DNA of 16,175 nt from UMGS172 sp045578845 (lineage in GTDB: Bacteria > Bacillota > Clostridia > Oscillospirales > Acutalibacteraceae): positions 1 to 16,175 of the forward strand of contig JAZNLA010000019.1 of assembly GCA_045578845.1 (NCBI GenBank), given 5' to 3'. The translations under genes were made by a program, and so were the position numbers. The notes under the pieces are model-generated. The model saw only the letters and a list, made by a program, of their open reading frames with translations. It did not search any database and was not told the origin of the DNA. Below are positions 1 through 7,107 of the stretch, in pieces. Numbering within the stretch: the first letter of the stretch is position 1; the number at the start of each line of letters is the position of its first letter.

Positions 1-962
1 TATCTTCCTTTTAAAAGAAGTTTGACCCCATATCTGTATGTTAAATTGACTGATTTTATCTGTACTTTTTTTGACATTAAAGAATAAATTTCCTGAGAAG
101 TAATTTCTTTAATAAACTCAGTAAAACAAGCATAGTTTTTATCTTCTTTTGCTTTATGTGCAGCTGTTAAAACATAACCAAACAAAAAGCCGATATGCGA
201 AGAATACAGTTTTGAAATTTCGTATTCGTTTAAATCTGCAAACTTTAAAAAACGCTGTTCCCATTCCCACAATTTTAAATAAATTGCATAATCGGAAAGT
301 TTAGCGGTAGTAGTAATGCTTCCTTCTGTTTTTCTGTAGTAATACAAGACCTCATCTAAATAAACAATTTTTTCCGCTCTTGAAACCAACGGAAAAGACT
401 GAAATTTATCAGTAGCACGTCGGACAGTTTTCCAAGGTGTATAATCTTCGTCTTTATCAAAAACTTCTCTTTTGATAACCTTTTGACACATACTGTTTAT
501 ATCGTCATTAAACAATAAACGTTTTAAAACTGCTTGTTTATCTTGTGATTTTTCACTTTCAAATGGTGCTTTAAATACGACCGATTTTCCGTCGGTACCT
601 ATACATTCAAGATTATATATAACCATATCCGCATTGGTTTTCAATATAACTTTATTCAATAGTTCCAAAGCATTATTTTTAAGCCAATCATCAGCATCAA
701 CATTAACTATGTAATCCCCGTCGGCAAGTTCATAACCTTTACGCCTTGCTAAAAGCAGACCTGCATTTTCCTGTGTGAAAATTTTAAACTTACCCATATA
801 TTTTTCTTCATAACTTTTACAGATTTCAAGTGTATTATCGGTCGAACCGTCATTAACAACTATAATATTAAAATCGTTGAAAGTTTGATTTAACAGAGAG
901 TCAAAACATTGTTCTATATATTGCTGCACATTGTATGCGGCAACAACAATACTGAATTTCAT
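1..962 (-). CDS. GT2 family glycosyltransferase, 3' end cut by window edge
   Basis: Probable inverting glycosyltransferase of family 2, adding one sugar from a nucleotide-sugar donor to the lipid-linked repeat unit at the cytoplasmic face of the membrane. I translated it by hand from the ATG at 962-960: 320 residues are readable and no stop occurs before base 1, so the C-terminus is missing. The N-terminal GT-A domain shows the start MKFSIVVAAYNV, the nucleotide-binding VNDGSTD (about 36-42) and the metal-binding VDADD (88-92), followed by a C-terminal part with a YYYRKTEGSIT segment. The start ATG overlaps the stop of the upstream GT2 gene as ATGA (959-962), which suggests translational coupling. 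An AAGGAG sequence lies about 12 bases upstream. It resembles its upstream neighbour closely enough to be a tandem duplicate. Sugar specificity cannot be read from the sequence. Confidence 0.9.
   Translation of the reverse strand, partial: MKFSIVVAAYNVQQYIEQCFDSLLNQTFNDFNIIVVNDGSTDNTLEICKSYEEKYMGKFKIFTQENAGLLLARRKGYELADGDYIVNVDADDWLKNNALELLNKVILKTNADMVIYNLECIGTDGKSVVFKAPFESEKSQDKQAVLKRLLFNDDINSMCQKVIKREVFDKDEDYTPWKTVRRATDKFQSFPLVSRAEKIVYLDEVLYYYRKTEGSITTTAKLSDYAIYLKLWEWEQRFLKFADLNEYEISKLYSSHIGFLFGYVLTAAHKAKEDKNYACFTEFIKEITSQEIYSLMSKKVQIKSVNLTYRYGVKLLLKGR
959..962 (-). other. ATGA stop/start overlap between tandem GT2 genes
   Basis: The TGA stop of the upstream GT2 gene (961-959) shares bases with the ATG of the downstream GT2 gene (962-960). 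This four-base overlap is typical of translationally coupled genes and supports the downstream start, whose own Shine-Dalgarno is rather distant (about 12 bases). Confidence 0.85.
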
Positions 963-2005
963 TTGTTTTTTGTACTCCTTTTATTTAAATATTTTATAAA
1001 AGAATAAAATAATCTTATTTGACGCAAATATATAAGTCTAAATCCTATTTTAACAGTTTTGGACACAATATTTTTATCGGATTTTTTCCACAAAGTTTTA
1101 ACAAAATCATCTTTTGAAAGTTGTTTTGAAAAATTTAGTAATTTTTCTTTATCTTGTTTATTATCAACTGCCGAAAAGGCTTCAAACAGTCTTCTGCCGA
1201 TGCTGTTGATATGTTTCGCTGACAATATAGATATTTCAATATTACTAAAGGAATATTTTTCATAATATTCAGTTTCTTGTTGAAATACAGTTTTTACCGA
1301 TATAATTCCTTTTAACAAATTATCCAAACTTACTTTTTTTGTTATACTTTGACCATTATAGCGATAATAATAGTACGCCTTATCCAAAAACACTGCTTTT
1401 TTACAATTATACAGCAGAGGCAATGATTGTAAATGGTCTTCTGCGTTGCTCACAATCCCGCGATATCGGTCATAATCGGAATCTATGTTAACTATCGAAC
1501 GGTGTGCGATTTTTTGAACTAAAGAGGTCATAAAACCACCAAGCAATTGTTGACGGTACAATAATTTTTTGTTGTCAGCCTCGAAAATTTGACCGTCTGA
1601 AAACGGTAAACGAGAAACGAACTCATCATTTTTATTTAATTGACCATATGTTATCTTTATAATTGCCATATCGGCAGAATTTTTTATCAAAGCCTGTTTT
1701 ATATCTGATAATGCATTCGGAAGTAAATAATCATCCGAATCCAAATGAACAAAATAATCCCCTTTTGCCTCTTTTATCGCACGGCGTCTTGTAAGTAAAA
1801 GTCCCTCGTTTTCCTTATGTATTACTCTTATAACAGAAGAGTATTTTTCTGCATATTCATCACATATTTTTCCGCTAGAATCGGTCGAACCGTCATCAAC
1901 CAAAACAATTTCATAATCTTTCTCATCTTGAGATAAAACCGACTCAATGCATGTAATTAAGTATTTTTCAACATTATATACAGGAATTAAAACACTGAAA
2001 AACAT
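959..2005 (-). CDS. GT2 family glycosyltransferase
   Basis: Full-length 348-residue family 2 glycosyltransferase. The GT-A fold is shown by FSVLIPVYNVEKYL at the N-terminus, VDDGSTD (36-42) for the nucleotide, and LDSDD (88-92), the metal-binding acidic motif. A basic, non-membrane C-terminal tail follows. Like the next gene it has a GLLLxRR stretch just before the DxD region and a YYYRYNGQSIT segment near 215, a pattern frequent in capsule and EPS GT2 enzymes. The ATG at 2005 has AGAGGTA a few bases upstream, a good Shine-Dalgarno. It follows the ATP-grasp gene by 21 bases and ends in a 4-base ATGA overlap with the next GT2 gene. It probably adds one residue or side-branch of the polysaccharide; donor and acceptor are unknown. 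Confidence 0.92.
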   Translation of the reverse strand: MFFSVLIPVYNVEKYLITCIESVLSQDEKDYEIVLVDDGSTDSSGKICDEYAEKYSSVIRVIHKENEGLLLTRRRAIKEAKGDYFVHLDSDDYLLPNALSDIKQALIKNSADMAIIKITYGQLNKNDEFVSRLPFSDGQIFEADNKKLLYRQQLLGGFMTSLVQKIAHRSIVNIDSDYDRYRGIVSNAEDHLQSLPLLYNCKKAVFLDKAYYYYRYNGQSITKKVSLDNLLKGIISVKTVFQQETEYYEKYSFSNIEISILSAKHINSIGRRLFEAFSAVDNKQDKEKLLNFSKQLSKDDFVKTLWKKSDKNIVSKTVKIGFRLIYLRQIRLFYSFIKYLNKRSTKNK

Positions 2006-2026
2006 AAATATACCTCTTTAAAACTA

Positions 2027-2938
2027 TTACTTATCAGGAAGTTTAATTAAATCACCTAACCTCTTATTCCATTCAGGCTCAAAAGGTACTGTCCCGCCGT
2101 CATTATAAAAGGTCATTTCGCCAAAATATATTTTATTATTTATATTGTAAAAATCAACACGGACATGCGGTATTCCAAGAGAAAGTTTTTTCGCATATTC
2201 TATCATCTTTTCCAACCCGTCAGGCTTAACAGGTGCTTTTTCAGCATTTTTGAAAATACGGTGAGTTATATTCAAGTGATTCCACATTGTGTCAAAATAA
2301 TCATACTTTACACATCCGTTTTCTCTTGACAGTGCCAATACTATTTCAGGACTTGAGTCAAAACAAAAGAATTTATAATCAATAAGTCTTTCATCACCGA
2401 GTTCTGACATATACTCTTCAGCAATAATTCTGGGTTTAATCCCCTTATACGCCGTTTCACGCTGTCTTTTCCAATAATCGCATTTTAATTGTTCTTTAAA
2501 TTTCTTTTTTATATTTTCACAGTCGAGATTATTTTTATCGGTGCAAATTACCGAACTGCCGGAATCGTGAGAACATTTTAACACAAATTTATCGGGCAAA
2601 ACCGAAAAATCAATTTCTTCAGGCGAATCCCATGCAGAGATAAGCGGTATAATGTTAAGTTCAGGGTCATCAACATACTGTCTAATGTACTGTTTTACTG
2701 TATATTTATCTGTGAAATTTTTATAATTTTCACGACAGCCGTATAGTTTCAACCAATTTATTTTATCAGTAAATGTTTTAGGATTTTTAAGGTCTAATTT
2801 TTCGCCGTTTATACTGCGATAATAACATTTTAAAAACAATTTGTCCGGCACAATACTTAGCACATGTCTGTCAAAGGCCACTACCAGTCGCCAAGGCTCG
2901 GTTACGTATTTCATTATTTTGTTAATAATATCTATCAT
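2027..2938 (-). CDS. TupA-like ATP-grasp ligase
   Basis: Predicted ATP-dependent carboxylate-amine ligase of the TupA-like ATP-grasp family, 303 residues. Visible family landmarks are KNPKTFTDKINWLK (51-64), FVLKCSHDSGS (118-128, the lysine- and glycine-containing ATP-binding segment), IAEEYM (172-177), DYKFFCFD (187-194), VRVDFY (259-264) and FGEMTFYNDGG (272-282), whose acidic and Asn residues would bind the metals of ATP. The name-giving member, TupA, is linked to teichuronopeptide (uronic acid plus glutamate polymer) in an alkaliphilic Bacillus; relatives are common in capsule loci. Here it sits between a GT8 and two GT2 genes in an operon that also makes a uronic acid, so amidation of a sugar carboxylate is plausible but unproven. 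The start is uncertain: AAGGA abuts the ATG at 2938 with no spacer, an in-frame TAA lies just upstream, and the next ATG (2914) has no clear ribosome site. Confidence 0.85.
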   Translation of the reverse strand: MIDIINKIMKYVTEPWRLVVAFDRHVLSIVPDKLFLKCYYRSINGEKLDLKNPKTFTDKINWLKLYGCRENYKNFTDKYTVKQYIRQYVDDPELNIIPLISAWDSPEEIDFSVLPDKFVLKCSHDSGSSVICTDKNNLDCENIKKKFKEQLKCDYWKRQRETAYKGIKPRIIAEEYMSELGDERLIDYKFFCFDSSPEIVLALSRENGCVKYDYFDTMWNHLNITHRIFKNAEKAPVKPDGLEKMIEYAKKLSLGIPHVRVDFYNINNKIYFGEMTFYNDGGTVPFEPEWNKRLGDLIKLPDK

Positions 2939-2961
2939 TCCTTAATTTATCTGAATAATTT

Positions 2962-3837
2962 TTATTTTTTCAGTTGATTTATTTTAGTCTTTACTAAATA
3001 CAACGGATGTATAACGCAATTTTTTGCCAAAAACCAAACAAATGACAAATAAAAGCCTCTACCCCCCCCCGCTGAATTATTTAATGCTTCTTTCCACCAG
3101 TATTTTGAAAATCCGGTTAACCTTGACCAAGGTTTATGACGTCCAACGAAGTGAATTATTGCAGTATCATCATTTACTGAAACTTCATTTTTACGGACTT
3201 GGCAATTATATTGATGTTTATCCACATACTTTACTTTTCCTTGATATAAGTAATTTAATATATCTTGGTCAGGGAATTTAATTTTATCTTTCAAATTAAA
3301 TGAGGTATCTAAAATTTGTTCTATTGAAGTGTTTTTTCGTAAAGCATCTAAATTAAACAATATAACGCCCGAATTAAAATACCTGTGTTCAGGTGAAAGT
3401 CCCAAATTATCTTTATGCTGCCTCATTATTTCACGTTTACACATATTATCTGTACAGGCCACCACCCAATTATCATCAAAGGACTGGTAATAAAACTCAG
3501 ATAAATCTTTCTTAATTACAATATCAGCGTCAAGATAAAGAACACGGTCCAAATCATTTGGAAGAAGAAACTGTGCCAAAACTCTATTATATACTTCAAT
3601 ACTCCATTGTGTCGGGACAGGCATATCACTGAAATTAGTTTTATTTATATCAATGATATGTAATTTAACATCATCCAATTTACTTAACCTTTTATTAAAT
3701 TTTCCTAAAAATTTACTATCTATTGAACTATTTAAAAAATACACATCTATGTTTTCGCTATTATATCTTCTAAGTGAACTAATCATGACAAACGCCGGAT
3801 TTAAAAACGGTTTATTTGCTGATATTAAAATATTCAC
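2962..3837 (-). CDS. GT8 family glycosyltransferase with internal G9 tract
   Basis: Retaining family 8 glycosyltransferase (LgtC/GspA-like), 291 residues, which would transfer galactose, glucose or a similar sugar to the growing repeat unit. Diagnostic motifs are YLDADIVI with the metal-binding DAD (103-105), YFNSGVILFN (153-162), FPDQDILN (188-195) and HFVGRHKPW (229-237), in the usual order. The start is GTG at 3837, preceded six bases away by AAAGGGAGAG; an out-of-frame ATG overlaps it and meets TGA at once, so GTG is right. After the catalytic domain, residues 256-259 are encoded by a run of nine G's, and the last 30 or so residues form a hydrophobic and basic tail that may hold the protein at the membrane. 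Slippage in the G run would alter only this tail, so the effect on activity is open. Confidence 0.92.
   Translation of the reverse strand: MNILISANKPFLNPAFVMISSLRRYNSENIDVYFLNSSIDSKFLGKFNKRLSKLDDVKLHIIDINKTNFSDMPVPTQWSIEVYNRVLAQFLLPNDLDRVLYLDADIVIKKDLSEFYYQSFDDNWVVACTDNMCKREIMRQHKDNLGLSPEHRYFNSGVILFNLDALRKNTSIEQILDTSFNLKDKIKFPDQDILNYLYQGKVKYVDKHQYNCQVRKNEVSVNDDTAIIHFVGRHKPWSRLTGFSKYWWKEALNNSAGGGRGFYLSFVWFLAKNCVIHPLYLVKTKINQLKK
3062..3070 (-). repeat. G9 homopolymer (C9 on + strand) inside GT8 coding sequence
   Basis: Nine consecutive C on the plus strand, nine G on the coding strand, in an A+T-rich gene. In the present length the reading frame stays open (A256, G257-G259, then R260). One extra G would place TAG directly after the tract; one G fewer would give an alternative tail of about 20 residues ending at a TAG near 2995. 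Homopolymers of this kind are classic slipped-strand mispairing sites, but they are also common places for sequencing indels. Confidence 0.8.
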
Positions 3838-3843
3838 ATTTTA

Positions 3844-3853
3844 CTCTCCCTTT
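3844..3853 (-). promoter_or_regulatory. Ribosome binding site deciding the GTG start of the GT8 gene
   Basis: AAAGGGAGAG ends six bases before the GTG at 3837-3835. The neighbouring ATG (3839-3837) is out of frame and stops after one codon, so this site must serve the GTG. Confidence 0.7.
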
Positions 3854-3871
3854 GAATTTTATTGATAATTT

Positions 3872-4876
3872 TTAAAACAAAACTTTTGCAGTTTTAAATG
3901 TATTTAAAACTAACATATCAGGCCGTAAGTATTTATTATAATAGATTGAATTGTTAAGTTTTATTTCATATAGAAGTTTAGGGTCATTAATTAATCTATC
4001 TACTGCTTCTATGCACGAATCGGCGTCGGTAAATTCAATATAATTTTTCTCCGCTTCGAAATGTCCGCCGTCAGAATAAAAGAGTTTTTCTTGAACTATA
4101 GCCTTAGACGCTGCTACATATTCAGCAGTTTTCCAACCTGTGCTTTTATGCAGTCCCAAAGTACCGATGCAAATATCACATGATTGCATATTCTTTAAAT
4201 ATTTTCCTCGTTCGGTAATATTTTTGGGAATAATTAAATCAGGTGCCAAAGTCTGCGACAGTTTTGTATCTTTAAGACCGCCAATAAATCTATTTTCGTA
4301 ACGTTCCTTTAAAACACGAACAATTTTAATCCTGTCAGAGTTTAATTTTTCTACGTTTTTATCTATATTTGACTCCGGGTCCCAAACCTGTGTAAAGAAG
4401 CAAATTTTAAAATTTTCGGCGGGATTTTTGATTTTAGTTTCAAATCTTTCGGGTGTAAACCACGCAAAAGGTTTAATACCCAATATATATTTTACAATTT
4501 CTTTTAAACTTAAATTTGAATACGGATTACCGATACAACTTACATCATAATTCATTCCCAACGGATAAATCTTGTCTTTTAAATCCGGAAACAACTCGGT
4601 ATTTTTATCTTCAGAAAAACTTCTTTTAAAATAAAAATCGGAGTTTTCGATATAATTTCTCATACTGTCGATTGCAAGATAACCGTCCATCATATCATAA
4701 ATAATACGTTTTCCGCCGGCTAAAACTTCGACAACCGCTATGTGTTTATACATGGGATTGTTAAAACAATTATTTATATTAAGACTAAAACCGTTTTGCT
4801 TAGAAAGTAAAATCAAACCGGTTAAAATTTGACTGCAATGATGTGCATTTGAAATTAAGTTAACAGTAATATCCAT
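3872..4876 (-). CDS. Putative GT-B-like glycosyltransferase, family not recognised
   Basis: A 334-residue soluble protein that I cannot place in a named family. The C-terminal half looks like the nucleotide-sugar-binding half of a GT-B enzyme: FKICFFTQVWDPESN (156-170) begins a Rossmann-like strand, and CIGTLGLHKSTGWKTAEYVA (236-255) followed by ASKAIVQEK resembles the stretch where GT1/GT4 proteins carry the donor-binding acidic residue, although the usual E-x7-E spacing is not seen. The N-terminal half has VNLISNAHHCSQILTG and a conserved-looking IYPLGMNYDV (103-112). There is no signal peptide or membrane helix. The ATG at 4876 has AGAGGAG five bases upstream. It lies between a GT4 and the GT8 gene in the assembly part of the operon, which supports a role in sugar transfer. 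An alternative is a modifying enzyme acting on the repeat unit. Confidence 0.6.
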   Translation of the reverse strand: MDITVNLISNAHHCSQILTGLILLSKQNGFSLNINNCFNNPMYKHIAVVEVLAGGKRIIYDMMDGYLAIDSMRNYIENSDFYFKRSFSEDKNTELFPDLKDKIYPLGMNYDVSCIGNPYSNLSLKEIVKYILGIKPFAWFTPERFETKIKNPAENFKICFFTQVWDPESNIDKNVEKLNSDRIKIVRVLKERYENRFIGGLKDTKLSQTLAPDLIIPKNITERGKYLKNMQSCDICIGTLGLHKSTGWKTAEYVAASKAIVQEKLFYSDGGHFEAEKNYIEFTDADSCIEAVDRLINDPKLLYEIKLNNSIYYNKYLRPDMLVLNTFKTAKVLF

Positions 4877-4904
4877 ATTAACTCCTCTTTACATAAGGTA
4901 ACAA

Positions 4905-6026
4905 TTAAATATTTTTATAATTTCCTCGCCAAATTTCTATATATTCTTTACAAACATTACGGTTGTCCCAATCCGACATATCAATATATGTCTTTTCATT
5001 TCCATGCTCGTTTCTGTAGGTAATAATCGAATCTGCCCATTTTTCGGCACCGAGTTCCAATGCCAAAAACTGACACAGACCGCAATCAGTTGCCTTCCAA
5101 ACGTTTTCCGAAATAAAACACGGAACACCCATTGCCTGTGACTCTAAAGCGACATTCGGCAGACCTTCTCTTAAAGACGGTATAAGCATATAATCCGACT
5201 CAGACAATGCTTTTGGGACATCTGCATCTTTAGGCAAAAATTCAACATAATTTTCTAAATTACCAGAGTTTATGATTTCATTAATTTGGTCAATATATGT
5301 AGGGTCATCTAAAGAAAACCCGATAATCGTCAACCTCGACTCATAACCTTTATCCAAAAGCGATTTAAGAATTTCAATAGAAAAGCACTGATTTTTACGT
5401 TTTGAAAATGTACCTATTTGAATAAGTCTTATATCATCATGCGGGACATTAGGATATTTATGAGGATTTAAGCGTTCAAGGCTTATTGTAGGATTTTTTA
5501 TCACCCTACCGCCGTATTTTCCATACAAATAATCCGCGGCTTTTTCAGATACAGCAAGTTTTACGGTTGCAGATTTTTGTATACGTTTGGCACACCAATT
5601 AAAATACCACTTAAAAAACCAATGCATGCGTTCCGGCTTGTCCACATGACTTTGTACAACACGAACAGGTACACCGGCTTTTTTAGCCGCTTCTGCCGCC
5701 GCCGCACAATAGTACAGTGATTTACAATGAACAACATCATAATTATGTTCTTTTAAAAATGCAATTAGTTTATTTTTAAAACTGAAATTGTTTCGTATTA
5801 AGTTTACTGCACAGGCTAATCTTCCATTTCCCACATCAATAGGCAAGTGGTATATATTACCGTATTTCTTAAATTCTTCTTCATGGAAACCTATATCCGC
5901 ACTCTGGACTAAAACATCAATTTTTGCATTATCAGGTGAAACAACCTTGGCAAAATTCATAATACCTGATTGTACACCGCCGATTTCCATACTGCCCATG
6001 ATAAATAATACTTTGAGTGGTTCCAT
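4905..6026 (-). CDS. GT4 family glycosyltransferase (EpsF-like)
   Basis: Retaining GT-B glycosyltransferase of family 4, 373 residues from the preferred start. The N-terminal acceptor domain opens with VLFIMGSMEIGGVQSGIMN (6-24), the glycine-rich loop typical of EpsF-type enzymes. The donor domain begins near IQIGTFSKRKNQ (202-213), where the basic residues would contact the diphosphate, and the E-x7-E motif is present as EGLPNVALE (287-295). An open frame extends to a GTG at 6035, but that GTG is part of the Shine-Dalgarno AGAGGTG (6039-6033), which sits six bases before the ATG at 6026, so I choose the ATG. It follows the DUF6625-like gene by 18 bases and shares its overall layout with the GT4 gene at 9351-10484, suggesting paralogy. 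The transferred sugar is unknown. Confidence 0.92.
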   Translation of the reverse strand: MEPLKVLFIMGSMEIGGVQSGIMNFAKVVSPDNAKIDVLVQSADIGFHEEEFKKYGNIYHLPIDVGNGRLACAVNLIRNNFSFKNKLIAFLKEHNYDVVHCKSLYYCAAAAEAAKKAGVPVRVVQSHVDKPERMHWFFKWYFNWCAKRIQKSATVKLAVSEKAADYLYGKYGGRVIKNPTISLERLNPHKYPNVPHDDIRLIQIGTFSKRKNQCFSIEILKSLLDKGYESRLTIIGFSLDDPTYIDQINEIINSGNLENYVEFLPKDADVPKALSESDYMLIPSLREGLPNVALESQAMGVPCFISENVWKATDCGLCQFLALELGAEKWADSIITYRNEHGNEKTYIDMSDWDNRNVCKEYIEIWRGNYKNI

Positions 6027-6032
6027 GTGTTT

Positions 6033-6039
6033 CACCTCT
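6033..6039 (-). promoter_or_regulatory. Ribosome binding site deciding the start at 6026
   Basis: AGAGGTG on the minus strand, six bases before the ATG at 6026. It overlaps the alternative GTG at 6035, which argues against the longer reading. Confidence 0.7.
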
Positions 6040-6044
6040 AAACT

Positions 6045-7070
6045 TTAAGAATAAATATTTTTTTGAACATATCTCTGTGCGATTTTTTTCTTTATAATGA
6101 TAATTCTCTGTTTGAAATTCTTTTGTTTTTTTAATTTATTCAACAAATCAATAAATTTTTTCTTAATAGAACGATTACTTGGATTTGCAGAATCTACAGG
6201 TAATGTATCTTTATTTGAAGACAGTTCCTTGATTTTTTCTGCTGTCAATAAAGAGTCTTTAACTATAAACTTATCTTTAGTTATAAAAAATCCTTGCGGT
6301 TTTAATTTATCGGCATTAATTGACTTTGGTTTTTTACCTTGGAAATGCAGGTACATATACTCTTCGGTCTTCAAAGAATTATCATTATCTATATACGCCC
6401 TGTAAACTCCTCCGTTTTCCCAATAAAAAACTTGATATTTATAATTCTTAATACCGCCTGCAACAAATTCTTTAGAACGCCAGTCCAAATTCAAAAAGTG
6501 TTCATCTAAATATGTTTTTACACCGTTTTTTAAGGTTATGTACATCATTCCGCTCTGTTCGTCAAAACCGTAAACATAATCATCGGAATACACCTTTTTA
6601 TAACTAAACATTCCGCGTTTCATAAACAGGTGATTTACTGTATCATCGTTATGGTAAAGAGAAAAATGACCGAGGTATCCGATTCTGTCATAACTTTCTA
6701 ACATATCGTCAGTAATATATTTATCTAATCGGCCCCATAAGATATCAATATCACCATAACCCCAAAAATCATAATCTTTCACATAATCGTAAAATATTAA
6801 ACCATACGCGGGTTTATAGTCACAAAGTTTATACGGGAATCCCAGTGCAGCATTAAAACCCATAGTTTTACTTATTTTTTCCTTGAGTTCAGAAAGGGTT
6901 GTATTTAAAATTTTTATATGTTTTTCAACATAAAAGGGCGTCATATCAATATCGGTTACAATAAGAAAATTAAATCTTGAATCTTTTAATTGATTTACCG
7001 TACACAGCCATTCAGAAAACCACTCAGGAGTTTTACCGAAATAAGGATGAATCATTAAAATTTTTTTCAT
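6045..7070 (-). CDS. DUF6625-like protein, probable glycosyltransferase
   Basis: A 341-residue protein that I recognise as resembling the DUF6625 family found in capsule and O-antigen loci; the match is from memory of the pattern, not a search. It starts MKKILMIHPYFGKTPEWF, then has the conserved PYKLCDYKPAYG (79-90), WGYGDIDILWG (103-113) and GHFSLY (134-139). The DID within a WGxxDIDxxxG context resembles the metal-binding DxD of GT-A enzymes, so sugar transfer is the most likely activity, though I know of no firm biochemical demonstration. The C-terminus (about 300-341) is strongly basic and Lys-rich, as in membrane-surface-associated transferases. The frame continues upstream to a TTG at 7088, but AGGAGA four bases before the ATG at 7070 makes that ATG the better start. 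It lies just downstream of the Wzy polymerase gene. Confidence 0.78.
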   Translation of the reverse strand: MKKILMIHPYFGKTPEWFSEWLCTVNQLKDSRFNFLIVTDIDMTPFYVEKHIKILNTTLSELKEKISKTMGFNAALGFPYKLCDYKPAYGLIFYDYVKDYDFWGYGDIDILWGRLDKYITDDMLESYDRIGYLGHFSLYHNDDTVNHLFMKRGMFSYKKVYSDDYVYGFDEQSGMMYITLKNGVKTYLDEHFLNLDWRSKEFVAGGIKNYKYQVFYWENGGVYRAYIDNDNSLKTEEYMYLHFQGKKPKSINADKLKPQGFFITKDKFIVKDSLLTAEKIKELSSNKDTLPVDSANPSNRSIKKKFIDLLNKLKKQKNFKQRIIIIKKKIAQRYVQKNIYS

Positions 7071-7074
7071 AATT

Positions 7075-7080
7075 TCTCCT
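7075..7080 (-). promoter_or_regulatory. Ribosome binding site deciding the start at 7070
   Basis: AGGAGA four bases upstream of the ATG at 7070-7068. In the longer reading from the TTG at 7088 these bases would be coding, which is less likely. Confidence 0.7.
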
Positions 7081-7107
7081 ACAATCAATAAATATTATTA
7101 AATCACC

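Noticed and set aside
3024..3281. Plus-strand open frame containing the C9 run
   Set aside because: It reads Pro-Pro-Pro through the homopolymer with no recognisable features, opposite the GT8 gene whose motifs are clear.
7061..7067. T-runs on the plus strand (here and at about 6056-6064 and 8851-8857) as possible terminators
   Set aside because: They lie within coding sequence (Lys-rich stretches on the minus strand) and have no G+C-rich hairpin next to them.
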